48,678 nucleotides of DNA from JACDHQ01 sp036401195 (lineage in GTDB: Bacteria; Gemmatimonadota; Gemmatimonadetes; Gemmatimonadales; Gemmatimonadaceae). The notes beneath the pieces were generated by a model, which worked only from the letters and a program-made list of their open reading frames with translations, ran no database searches and was not told the origin of the DNA. Position numbers and translations under genes: made by a program. The DNA is taken from contig DASWVQ010000042.1 in NCBI GenBank assembly GCA_036401195.1, positions 1 to 48,678 on the forward strand. Reading direction: 5' to 3'. Of the stretch, positions 17,736 through 26,297 are shown piece after piece. The stretch's first letter is position 1. Each line of letters begins with the position of its first letter.

Positions 17736-19157
17736 ATGCCCCCAATTCCCAGTCGTGATGCCATCGTCGAGTACACCAAGGCTGATGGCTCCATCCTGCG
17801 CGCCACGCTCGAGCTTCGAGCTGAAGGTACCTACGCGATCAACCTCAGGAAATGGGACCTGGGTCGCCCCACCTTAAAGCCGGTCGGCCAGCGTTTCGGG
17901 ACCAAGAATCTCAAAGAGGCCCGCGAACTCGCCCGGCTGGAGCTGGGCAAGATCGCGGGCGGAGAGCCCAGTGGGACGGCTGAAGCGGCGCGTGGCCCAC
18001 TCGGTCACGTGAAGGCGTACGTCGACAACTCGGTCCGCGACGGAAAGATCCGCCCAACTGGCTCCGCCGCTGCGTACCGCTGCATTTCACGTTGCTGGCT
18101 CATTCTCCGCGATCGGGTCGGCCTCACGCAATGGTCACAGTTCGATCGCGAGCACGTCGAGCCGCTATGCGACGCGCTCTATGAGCTCGAGCACAGAGGC
18201 AAGCCACTCGGTCGGAACTCCGTTCTGAAGCACCTGAACTACCTGAAGGGATTCACGCGGAACGCGCGAGACAAGGGCCTGATGTCCAGCCTCCCCGTGC
18301 ATCAGCACACGTCGGTGCCGAAGCGGGACAAGAGCTACAAGCGGGCATGGATGGAGCCCGCCGAGATGGGGCTGCTCCTCGAGCGTTCCTTCGCCTTGCG
18401 CGACGTGGAATCCGCCTACCCGCACAACGCGTGTCAGGATTGGCCGGAAATCCTGGCGACGGAGTGCTACACGGGGGCCCGGGAGGATGAAATCCTGGGG
18501 CTCGCGACCGAGGACGTCACCCTCAAGGGGGGACGGTATGGGTACGGAACGATGACGTTTCGCGACAACAAGTTCCGGGAGCTCAAGAATCCGGGCAGCG
18601 AGCGCACCTTCCACATCTGGCCCGCGCTCGGACGCATCCTGCGCGTGTACGAGAAGCGCAAGCGCCCTGTGAAGGGCGGGTTGTTCTTCGCGCGTCCTGA
18701 TGGCCGGATGTGGGCCGAGCTGCGGGAGTCAATGGCGCGCGACCTCAAGGCGGCCGGTATCGAGAAGCACATTACGGATCACTCGATGAGGCATGGCTAC
18801 ATCTCTGCGCGCGCGCGCATGTATACCGAGTTCGTCGAGCATGGCAGGACCATCCAGCGCGCGGTCCACTGGGCCGACATCAAGAACGAGGTCGGCCACG
18901 CCTCAGTGGCGATGCGGGCGGTGTACGAGCACGACAGCCAACACCCCGTCGAGGGCTGGACGGAGCTGGACTACGCGGCCGCCCTCACCCGCGCCCGGGA
19001 GGAAGAGAACGAGGCGAAGCTGCGGCGGTCCGGTCGCCGCACCAAGGCCGTGACGTCGAAGCCCCCGGCGGCGAAGGCTGGTCCCCGCAAGGCCGGACCG
19101 GCGAAGGCCGCTCCGCGCAAGGCGGCACCGCGAAAGCGGCAGGCCGCGGGCCGCTAG
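17736..19157 (+). CDS. int: Tyrosine recombinase (element integrase)
   Basis: Site-specific recombinase of 473 aa, presumed to catalyse insertion into and excision from the tRNA-Leu anticodon loop next to it. The N-terminal arm-binding and core-binding domains occupy about residues 1-190. In the catalytic domain the expected residues are visible: Arg249 in TGAREDEI, His349 and Arg352 in DHSMRHGY, His388 in EVGHAS and the nucleophile Tyr397 in AVYEHDS. The last 45 residues form a Lys/Ala/Pro-rich tail with KAAPRK-type repeats, unusual for an integrase and probably DNA-binding. Its 3' end overlaps the convergent excisionase-like gene by 4 bp. Confidence 0.92.
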   Translation: MPPIPSRDAIVEYTKADGSILRATLELRAEGTYAINLRKWDLGRPTLKPVGQRFGTKNLKEARELARLELGKIAGGEPSGTAEAARGPLGHVKAYVDNSVRDGKIRPTGSAAAYRCISRCWLILRDRVGLTQWSQFDREHVEPLCDALYELEHRGKPLGRNSVLKHLNYLKGFTRNARDKGLMSSLPVHQHTSVPKRDKSYKRAWMEPAEMGLLLERSFALRDVESAYPHNACQDWPEILATECYTGAREDEILGLATEDVTLKGGRYGYGTMTFRDNKFRELKNPGSERTFHIWPALGRILRVYEKRKRPVKGGLFFARPDGRMWAELRESMARDLKAAGIEKHITDHSMRHGYISARARMYTEFVEHGRTIQRAVHWADIKNEVGHASVAMRAVYEHDSQHPVEGWTELDYAAALTRAREEENEAKLRRSGRRTKAVTSKPPAAKAGPRKAGPAKAAPRKAAPRKRQAAGR

Positions 19158-19456
19158 GCAGCGCGCCTCCGCGCGCCCCGGAGGTAGGGGTTCTGGGCGG
19201 CGAGCTCCAGTTCTTCCGCCTCGATTCGGGCCGCCTCCGCGGCGCGGGCGCGCTCCGCCTCGACGCGGTCGAACGGCCGCTGCACCGGTCCGACGTAGGC
19301 CAGGTCAGCCGTGCGGAAGCGCCACGGCGGCATCGGCCCGTCCCCATGCCGCTCCGCGCCCGCGATCCACCCCTTGGCCAGGTAACGCCGGAACACCCGC
19401 TCGGAGTATCCGAGCCGGGCGGCGGCTTTCCTGGTGTTGAGGTAGGTGGGCGACAT
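19154..19456 (-). CDS. Excisionase-like small DNA-binding protein
   Basis: 100 aa. The N-terminal region LNTRKAAARLGYSERVFRRYLAKGWI reads as a MerR/excisionase-type winged helix-turn-helix; a PPWRFRTADL wing and an Ala/Glu-rich helical tail follow. Convergent overlap with the integrase gene and its size suggest a recombination directionality factor. A 7-bp dyad lies 22 bases upstream of its ATG and may be an operator. Function is inferred from fold and position. Confidence 0.68.
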   Translation of the reverse strand: MSPTYLNTRKAAARLGYSERVFRRYLAKGWIAGAERHGDGPMPPWRFRTADLAYVGPVQRPFDRVEAERARAAEAARIEAEELELAAQNPYLRGARRRAA

Positions 19457-19477
19457 CGGCGAAGGGAGGGGTCTCGA

Positions 19478-19496
19478 CCACCATACTCGATGGTGG
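19478..19496. promoter_or_regulatory. Dyad upstream of the excisionase-like gene
   Basis: CCACCAT, 5-base spacer, ATGGTGG: a perfect 7-bp inverted repeat 22 bases upstream of the ATG at 19456. The position suits an operator for autoregulation. Confidence 0.45.
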
Positions 19497-19998
19497 AGGC
19501 TCGCCCAGCGGGCGCGGCAGGTAGTGAGGGGTCATTCAGCAGGATAGGAGGTCCGCATCCCCCACCCGCAAGCCCCCCGGAGCCGCGACCACGGCGGGGG
19601 GCCCTCGCTTCCACTCGCCCCGGCGACGAGGCGTTTTAGGCGCGCCGCAGGGGGATCCCTCGCGGCTCACCGCGTGGTATGGACCTGGTCCAGGCTCCTC
19701 TCGCATGGCTACCCATGCACCGGGAGATGCAGACGGCGATGCTCCCAGGTCCCTCTGGTCGACCGCCTCCCTGTGGGGGGGATGCAAAGGAGAGAGGATG
19801 GAAGGGATAGGGTCTGGGGTGGGGAGGTTTTGTCCGGGCGCGTCGACGGCCGACCGCCCCACCCCCCGCCAAAGCCCCTCGCGATGCTCGGGCTTCTTGG
19901 AATCTGGAATGGTGAGGTTCCATCCAAGGGCGCCCCGCCCTGTCGAACGGAAGCCGTTGCACGGCTGAGACTTGGGCGACCTGTCCGACCTCGGCCTG

Positions 19999-20176
19999 CC
20001 GTGGACGCACGTCGGGAAGCGGTTCGACCTCCCGCCGAAGGTCGTGCGTGCATCCACGGGAGCCGCCGTCGTTCATCCACGGGAGCACGTCGTCCCGACG
20101 ACCGCTCCCGTGGATGAACGCAATCGCTACCGCGGAGCGACGCGCTTCCTACCGTGGAACGACGCAACGGCTCCCG
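19999..20176. repeat. Nested inverted-repeat array, candidate origin iterons
   Basis: Five CCACGG/CCGTGG-centred sites: 19999-20010 (reverse), 20051-20063 (forward), 20070-20086 (forward), 20104-20120 (reverse) and 20152-20176 (reverse). CGTTCATCCACGGGAGC at 20070-20086 is exactly complementary to 20104-20120 across a 17-base spacer. The outer copies pair imperfectly (the CGGGAGCCG arm). The array ends 112 bases before the Rep-like ATG. Confidence 0.65.
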
Positions 20177-20288
20177 CAGGCCGACGAGGCGGATTCAAGG
20201 GTCGCTGGGCCCCACTACCGGCGGCGGGTTCCACTCCAATACCGTGGCCATACCCCCCTCACTCGCGGCCTTTCCCCCAGCGTTCCCG

Positions 20289-21710
20289 ATGAGCACCGCC
20301 CTCCTCCCCTCCCCGCTCCCCCTCGCGACGCCCCAGGCGGTTTCGAGCCTCGTCCGCAGCCACGTGGCCGAGCCCATGATGACGGCGTGCCGCCCCATCA
20401 TCATCCTCGGCGACGTGAAGCGGCACGTCGCGGGCCTGCAGACCGGCATCGGCGGCGCCCCTTTCAAGTTCATCCAGGATGACGGCGGCCTCCGTTGGTC
20501 GCTGGCGACGGACGACTGGCTCCTGACCTCGCCCGTCCTTCCGGTCGGCCAGACGAAAACAGCAAGTGCCGAGGCCGTTCTGGACGTCTACGTCGGCCTG
20601 CTGGCGGCCTTCGCTGACGCGGGACATCCCGCCGACAACACGGTCAGGTTCACGCCGGCGGAGCTGATGCGGCGCCTGCGGTGGTCGGCCGGGAGCGCGC
20701 GGAAGGCGCCGACCGGGCCCAACTACCAGCAGTTGGTCCTTGCCCTGGACTACCTCCGGCACGCGAGCATCGAGTGCGAAGCCATCCGCGCCGCACTGGA
20801 AGCCATCCAGGGTGTGCGCCTGCTGCGCGCCAACTTCTCCGTGCTGCAGTCGTGGACTCAGAGCGCCGCCCCCGGCGCTGTCGGGAATGCGGCACCGATC
20901 GAGGCCAGGTTTTCCGACCACTTTGCCACGCTGCTCCGTCACCACGCAGGCGTCGTCCGCTACAGCGTGGCGACCTTCGAGGCGCTCCCCAGGGGTATCC
21001 CGCGCGCTCTGTTCCGCTACCTGGAGTCGCGCAAGCCGGGGCTGGACGGCCCGACCCTAACCGTGCCCGCCGTGACATTGCTGGCCCACATCGGGAGTCG
21101 GCGGCGCAAGCTGGAGCCGACGCGGATGCAGGAGATGCTGGACGAGCCGCACCACGCGCTGTACGCGCACGGCGTCATCGGGGACCTGCCTGCATGGTCG
21201 AAGGACGCCGAAGGCCGCACCCAGCTGACGTACGTGCTCGACCGCGCGCCGGACCTCCAGCAGCTACTGCAGGAGAGCGCGGTCGCGTTTGGGGTGAAGC
21301 CTTCGTCGGCGGAGAGCTGGACGAGCCGTGAGGAGCAGCGTTTCGCGACGGTGCTCGCCGCGGCCGTGCAGGGCATCATCACGCCGACGCGGACCATCGG
21401 CTCCATGGTGTACAACTACATGACCTCGGGACGTCATATCGACCCGCAGGCCCTCCCGCACTTCGAGCCGGGGCGCGGCCTGCTCGCGCCGCGTCAGCGC
21501 AGCCAGGAGTACGAGTTCCTCCAGGAGCAGTACCGGGATACGCGCGACTGGCTGGCGACCCGCGCGGAGGTCGCCGCGGCGCTGAAGCGCCAGCTGACGT
21601 GTGCAGGACGCCCCGACTGGGTGACCGAGGGGCTCGTGCTGCTCGCCGCGCGGCGGATGCGCGGAGCGCAGCCGCTGGACCTGTGGAGGAAGAAGGTCGG
21701 ATTGCGCTGA
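20289..21710 (+). CDS. Plasmid-type replication initiator (Rep/RepA-like)
   Basis: The ATG at 20289 gives 473 aa. Two segments read like the winged-helix modules of plasmid initiators: FTPAELMRRLRW...NYQQLVLALDYLRHASIE, and FSDHFATLLRHH...YSVATFEALPRGIPRALFRYLES. The second resembles the region of RepA-type proteins that carries DNA contacts. The adjacent inverted-repeat array and the distant ParA/ParB pair support a replication role. No polymerase, primase or relaxase motif was seen. The C-terminal third is helical and charged. Identification rests on pattern and context, not on an alignment. Confidence 0.6.
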   Translation: MSTALLPSPLPLATPQAVSSLVRSHVAEPMMTACRPIIILGDVKRHVAGLQTGIGGAPFKFIQDDGGLRWSLATDDWLLTSPVLPVGQTKTASAEAVLDVYVGLLAAFADAGHPADNTVRFTPAELMRRLRWSAGSARKAPTGPNYQQLVLALDYLRHASIECEAIRAALEAIQGVRLLRANFSVLQSWTQSAAPGAVGNAAPIEARFSDHFATLLRHHAGVVRYSVATFEALPRGIPRALFRYLESRKPGLDGPTLTVPAVTLLAHIGSRRRKLEPTRMQEMLDEPHHALYAHGVIGDLPAWSKDAEGRTQLTYVLDRAPDLQQLLQESAVAFGVKPSSAESWTSREEQRFATVLAAAVQGIITPTRTIGSMVYNYMTSGRHIDPQALPHFEPGRGLLAPRQRSQEYEFLQEQYRDTRDWLATRAEVAAALKRQLTCAGRPDWVTEGLVLLAARRMRGAQPLDLWRKKVGLR

Positions 21711-22112
21711 AGGTCTTAGCCGACCAATCGCGAAGGGATCCCCCGGCTGCGGGGTTCCCACCCCGGTGAGGACGGCACCGATCTCCCACCCGGTGGGGCG
21801 CCGGGCACTCTTCGCTGAAAGTGTGCAGCGGCGACGCCGGCCGGCGAAATGTGAGTCGCGGACAATGCGGACGGTGAAGGCCCCGACCGCGATGCGCTCT
21901 GCTATGCGCCGGGCACAGGCACGGCGCCCGACGGCGGCTCCGGAGCTACGCTCTGCGCCGCCCGCTGGACGGGCGCGCCCTCGCGGCCGAGCAGGGAGTG
22001 GGTGCATACTGGCGGTATCACCAGCCTGCGGCCCGGCGGAGTCGCGCATCGACACATCTGTAAAGTCACATGACCAACGCCCGACGTGGCACAGACTTCG
22101 AGCTCCCGGTAA
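21711..22112. other. 402-bp intergenic region before the nuclease module
   Basis: No convincing gene or strong promoter. The 178-codon open frame across it has no domain-like segment. It must hold the promoter of the two-gene module downstream. Confidence 0.5.
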
Positions 22113-25100
22113 GTGCCGCATTCTCCTGATAATCAACCGGGACGATTCTCGGTCGACCCACCCCCAAGCGACATGCCGCGTGCCCTCCGCGAGCTCCTCG
22201 CGCAGGACGGCGCGCGTATGGCGACGTACGACGACCCGGCGAATCCAGCCTACGCGGAACTCGCACGCGACATGGCCAGGTACGACCGCCGGTCGTGCGT
22301 AGCGTCCATCGCCGGGCTCCTCACCGAACCGGCCTACCAAACGGCCGCGATACGCCTCGAGCTCCTGCTGCACATCGCAGGACGCTTCTGCGTAGGGACG
22401 CGCCGCGTGACGAAACGGGCGCTCGCACGCTGGGTGAACGAAGTCCTGGGCAAGGACTACGTGCGCCGGATGGAGGACCCGGTGGAGGACGTCTTCGTTT
22501 CCAACGTGGTCGGCGGTGGTGGGAACTACCGTGTCTTCGAGGGTACGTGGGAGCGAAACGACGACCACCTGCAGGTGCTGCTTGACCTCGTGTATTTCCA
22601 TCGCCTCGGGCGCGAGCGGCTGCAGCTCCGTCGAAGCCTCGAGGCGCTGTTGGTCGTCAGCGAGGCCCTTGCCGCCCGTGCCGGCTTGCCGCGATGGGCA
22701 ACGACGAACCAGGAGTTCCCGGTGACCGAGATCCTGCGTCGCATTCCGGAACTGGGGGCGCTCCAGCGGCGAGTCACCTTCGCGTCGGCGGACCTCGCGA
22801 AGCTCGGAGTGGACGTGCGGTTGCTCGAGCCGTTCGTACTCACTGGATCGTGGCGCGGCGAAGGACCGGGAACCGTTCGAACGAGCGCGCTCATCCGGCG
22901 ACCGCTTCTGCGTGCCGGCGAGGAAGTGCTCGTCGCGTCTCCCGCCACGATCAGCATGGCTGCCCGCCTCTTCATCCTGGACACCGCCGCCGCCGAAGGC
23001 TGGCTGGGCATCCTGCAGGACACGTTCAATTCCCACCAAAGGGAGGCGCTTTTCGGCCGGCTGCTCCGGCGGCTCGACCTTCGGGCCGGGTGTCCGCCAC
23101 CCGAGCGGCTGGGGCCAACGCGCGGCGCTTCGCCGCCCCGGTTCGTCGCCGGCGAGGCGTACATACCGTTCGACAGCGATAAGGTCGCGCACGTCGTCCT
23201 CATCACGGATGACCTCGCGGACGTACGTCGCACGGGTCCCGCAGCAGATGTGTCCTTGGCGGAGGCAGACGCCGGACATTTCTCGCGCTACGTAAGCGCC
23301 GGTGTCGATGAGATCCGCAGCGCGGGGCTCGGCGGTATGACCGTCCTCGTAATCGGTGGGCTCGGGCGGGGCATGTCCCTGACAATGGCTGGGGTGCCGC
23401 CGCAGTGGGTCGTGGTACCGATGACGCTCCCGGACCTCGCGACGTTCGCGGCCACGGAGGGCGCCTGTCTGCTGCGACTTTGGAAGCTCAAGGTCGCCAC
23501 ACGCGAGGCGCGCGCGCAGGGCGTCCGCATCGCCAATGTGAACGGGACGCTCAACCTGTACGCATTCTGGCAGCATCAGGAGTACATGCTCGTCCCGCCA
23601 GAGGTGGCCGTGCCACAGCCGCACGGGATGGTCAACATCGGGCCGAACTTTCTGTACGACCTCCGAGTCGCCGTCCGCCGGCTCGCCGACGTGCATGCCG
23701 CGCCGTATGCGCGGGGGGTATACCTCCGCGTTCGGCGCGTCCACGAGCACCCGTTCTTCACGTCGATCGCGCACCGACCGGTCTACGTCGCCGACGAGGA
23801 GCTCGCGGCCGGGCGCCTCATTGGGGTAGTGGAACAAGGGAATGTCCTCGTGTGGCTCGAGGCCACCCGACACGGCGTCGCGGCCCGGGCGGCCTCCAGC
23901 ATCTACCGGACGTGGGACGCGCTGCTGCTGTGGCTCGACCGCCTCCTCCCGCACCTTTCGAATCTCGTCGCCCCGCGACCCGAAGGCGACGGACGCTGCT
24001 CCGTCGGCGCGGGAGCCTGCGGGGCTGTCATTCGGCGAATCACTCTCCAGCTGGAGGATGCCGACGACTGGGCGAGCGACGACGTGCCGGCCGAGCAGAT
24101 GGCGCCCGAGCGTCCCTGCGTGTCACTGACCCGCGGCGCCGACACGTCGACGCATGACGTGCGGAAGGTCACGGACGCAGCGACGGTCGCCTCGGTCGAG
24201 TGTACCGCGGGACCTGCCGAAGGCGACAGGGGCAGCGGGGTGCCCCTAGACGAGGGAGAGCCGCACGTCATCATCCGCCTGCCACGCGGATTCCAGTCGC
24301 TCCTCAACCGTGCGCCGAACGACGGCGAGCGCGCGCTGCTTGAGGAGGTCGGCTACGCGCTGGTGCTGAGCATGCACGAACAGGGGACGGACGCGGCTGA
24401 CGAAAGCGTCCGCGACGCATTCCGCAGTGCAGTCGTCGAGACCGTCGCGGCGTGCATGGGTGGCCCCGACGCGAGGGCGATGCACGTGTGGCACACGGTT
24501 GACCCGCTCGACCTCGTCGATGCCACGGAATTGGGCGAGCCCCGGTTCGTCGCCGAGGAGGACCGGGCGGCGTGGCAGCTCGCGTTCGCACACCGAGCTG
24601 GCCTCCGGGGCATGGCGCTAGATGAGACGACGTCATCGCCGGCACTGGCAGACGTGCCTCCCGGCGCGGATGGCGCCTCGGGAGAAGCGCCCGTCCGCAT
24701 CAGCGGCGAGCGGCCCGTGGTGCAGGCACTGCACACCGCTGTAGACGAGCTATGGGTGCGACTCCGCGCACAGCTCGCCCCCATCGATGGCCCCGGCCTC
24801 GTTGACCTCCTCACCCGCAACTTGGAGTCGATCTTTCGGGACCGCTCTCACTGGCGACGCACGGCCCGCGCGCTGCTCGCGCTCCACAGCGAGACCGACG
24901 ACGTAGCGAGTATCTCCGGCCGTCGCGAGGGCGACAGGGCCCGCGCGGCCGCGGCGGGGCGCGTGCTGATCGAGATGGCGCTGTGCGAGTGTCGCGCGAG
25001 CGGCGGCCGGCGCGCCTCCCTGTCGGATCTCGACCGCGCGCTGGCAGGCGTTGCCCTGTTGCTCGAGATCGCGGCCGACGCCGACGCCGTACGGGGCGGT

Positions 25101-26267
25101 CTGATGCCGGCGGAACTCGTCGCAGACCCAAACGGCGCCCTGCGTCTCGACGGACGAACGCTGGCCGATGTCGTCGGCGCGTACGGCCGTGACACACACG
25201 CGGCGGAGCTTCAGGCCGCAGCGGCGGGGTACGACACGCTTTTCGCACCGCAGGCCGGCCGCGGCGGTGATGAGGCCGAGGAGGACGTAATCCCCGCGTG
25301 GAGCCGGGACGACACATTTGCGGCCGCATACCACGCGGAGTTCGGCTTGACCTACGACCGTGTCATCGACGCGGTCGCGGACCTGCTCGACCTCGCGAAC
25401 GGCGAAGGCCGTGTGGTGCGAACCACTCGCGGCGCGATCCGCGAACGGCTCCGCGACCGCCGCGGGTTCACCGATACCGAAGTGGAAGCATTCTTCGGCG
25501 CGATGGCCCTGGAGCGGCGGGCTCGTTGGGACGAGGCGCCGCCCGGCTTTCTCGCGCGTGACTGGGAGCCGTGGCGTTACCGGAGGCGGCTCTCCGTATC
25601 GGCCCGTCCGCTCGCGTGCTTCGGTGCAGGCGACGACGCACCCTGCATATTCGGCGTCGCGCAACTGGGCGCGAGTCTCACCTACGTACTTGAGGCGATC
25701 CGCTCCGCATGGCTGCCGACCGAATACTTCCGGTCGGAGGAGATGCGCCGGTACCGCGGCAGCGTCGCGGAACGGCTCGGGCTCGACTTCGAGCGGGAGG
25801 TCGCCTCGCGTTGCGAGGAGGTCGGGTGGCACACGCGCCAAGGGGTCTCGATGCGCTCCTTGGGGGCGCCAGACCGCCTCGGCGACGTCGACGTCATGGC
25901 GTGGCGCGCCGACCGGGATGTGCTCTGGCTCGTCGAATGCAAGCGGCTGCAGCCCACGCGCACGGTCACCGAGATCGTCGAGCGATTGCGGCAGTTTCGT
26001 GGCGAGAGCGGCGACGCGTTGGGCCGTCACCTGGCCCGCACGGCATGGGTGCGACGGCACTGGGACGCCGTGCGTCAGGCGCTCCGCCTGCCGGAGACCG
26101 TCCGGGTGGCCGAACCGCTGCTCGTGACCAGCGCCCGCATGCCGATGCGGTACGCGGCGGGGCTCGCGATCCCCAGCGACCAGATCGTCTTCGCCGAAGA
26201 CTTGGCGAGCGTACTCGACGTCGCGCCCGCAAAGGTGGGCCGTCCGGCGCCGAAACGTCTGCGCTGA
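22113..26267 (+). CDS. Large protein of unknown family with C-terminal PD-(D/E)XK nuclease-like domain
   Basis: 1384 aa from the GTG at 22113; an ATG at 22173 (1364 aa) is equally possible and neither has a clear ribosome-binding site. I do not recognise the first 1200 residues. They are soluble and helix-rich, with blocks such as VGGGGNYRVFEGTWERNDDH (near residue 132), MTVLVIGGLGRGMSL and FMxxM-free hydrophobic strands; no Walker A or helicase motif is present. The C-terminal 160 residues resemble a restriction-type nuclease: Glu1227 in LDFEREVA, Asp1258/Asp1260 in LGDVDVMAW and Glu1275-Cys-Lys1277 in LVECKRL. It is followed by the second nuclease-like gene after 30 bp, same strand. A defence role is inferred from this pairing and the island context. 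Confidence 0.7.
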   Translation: MPHSPDNQPGRFSVDPPPSDMPRALRELLAQDGARMATYDDPANPAYAELARDMARYDRRSCVASIAGLLTEPAYQTAAIRLELLLHIAGRFCVGTRRVTKRALARWVNEVLGKDYVRRMEDPVEDVFVSNVVGGGGNYRVFEGTWERNDDHLQVLLDLVYFHRLGRERLQLRRSLEALLVVSEALAARAGLPRWATTNQEFPVTEILRRIPELGALQRRVTFASADLAKLGVDVRLLEPFVLTGSWRGEGPGTVRTSALIRRPLLRAGEEVLVASPATISMAARLFILDTAAAEGWLGILQDTFNSHQREALFGRLLRRLDLRAGCPPPERLGPTRGASPPRFVAGEAYIPFDSDKVAHVVLITDDLADVRRTGPAADVSLAEADAGHFSRYVSAGVDEIRSAGLGGMTVLVIGGLGRGMSLTMAGVPPQWVVVPMTLPDLATFAATEGACLLRLWKLKVATREARAQGVRIANVNGTLNLYAFWQHQEYMLVPPEVAVPQPHGMVNIGPNFLYDLRVAVRRLADVHAAPYARGVYLRVRRVHEHPFFTSIAHRPVYVADEELAAGRLIGVVEQGNVLVWLEATRHGVAARAASSIYRTWDALLLWLDRLLPHLSNLVAPRPEGDGRCSVGAGACGAVIRRITLQLEDADDWASDDVPAEQMAPERPCVSLTRGADTSTHDVRKVTDAATVASVECTAGPAEGDRGSGVPLDEGEPHVIIRLPRGFQSLLNRAPNDGERALLEEVGYALVLSMHEQGTDAADESVRDAFRSAVVETVAACMGGPDARAMHVWHTVDPLDLVDATELGEPRFVAEEDRAAWQLAFAHRAGLRGMALDETTSSPALADVPPGADGASGEAPVRISGERPVVQALHTAVDELWVRLRAQLAPIDGPGLVDLLTRNLESIFRDRSHWRRTARALLALHSETDDVASISGRREGDRARAAAAGRVLIEMALCECRASGGRRASLSDLDRALAGVALLLEIAADADAVRGGLMPAELVADPNGALRLDGRTLADVVGAYGRDTHAAELQAAAAGYDTLFAPQAGRGGDEAEEDVIPAWSRDDTFAAAYHAEFGLTYDRVIDAVADLLDLANGEGRVVRTTRGAIRERLRDRRGFTDTEVEAFFGAMALERRARWDEAPPGFLARDWEPWRYRRRLSVSARPLACFGAGDDAPCIFGVAQLGASLTYVLEAIRSAWLPTEYFRSEEMRRYRGSVAERLGLDFEREVASRCEEVGWHTRQGVSMRSLGAPDRLGDVDVMAWRADRDVLWLVECKRLQPTRTVTEIVERLRQFRGESGDALGRHLARTAWVRRHWDAVRQALRLPETVRVAEPLLVTSARMPMRYAAGLAIPSDQIVFAEDLASVLDVAPAKVGRPAPKRLR

Positions 26268-26297
26268 ACACGCCGACCGCAAACGCACCTGCCGCCA

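Larger units (their letters stand above)
19457..20288. other. 832-bp non-coding region upstream of the Rep-like gene
   Basis: No credible gene; open frames here lack recognisable domains. It holds the dyad upstream of the excisionase-like gene (19478-19496), a G-run cluster (19804-19824) and the CCACGG/CCGTGG repeat array (19999-20176). It probably contains the replication origin and control sites of the element. Confidence 0.6.

Noticed and set aside
19999..20176. CRISPR array
   Set aside because: The repeats are few, alternate in orientation and are irregularly spaced, and no cas genes are present.
21264..23954. 896-codon minus-strand frame opposite the Rep-like and 1384-aa genes
   Set aside because: Composition typical of an antisense frame in high-GC DNA and no recognisable motif; the plus-strand genes contain nuclease and initiator patterns.
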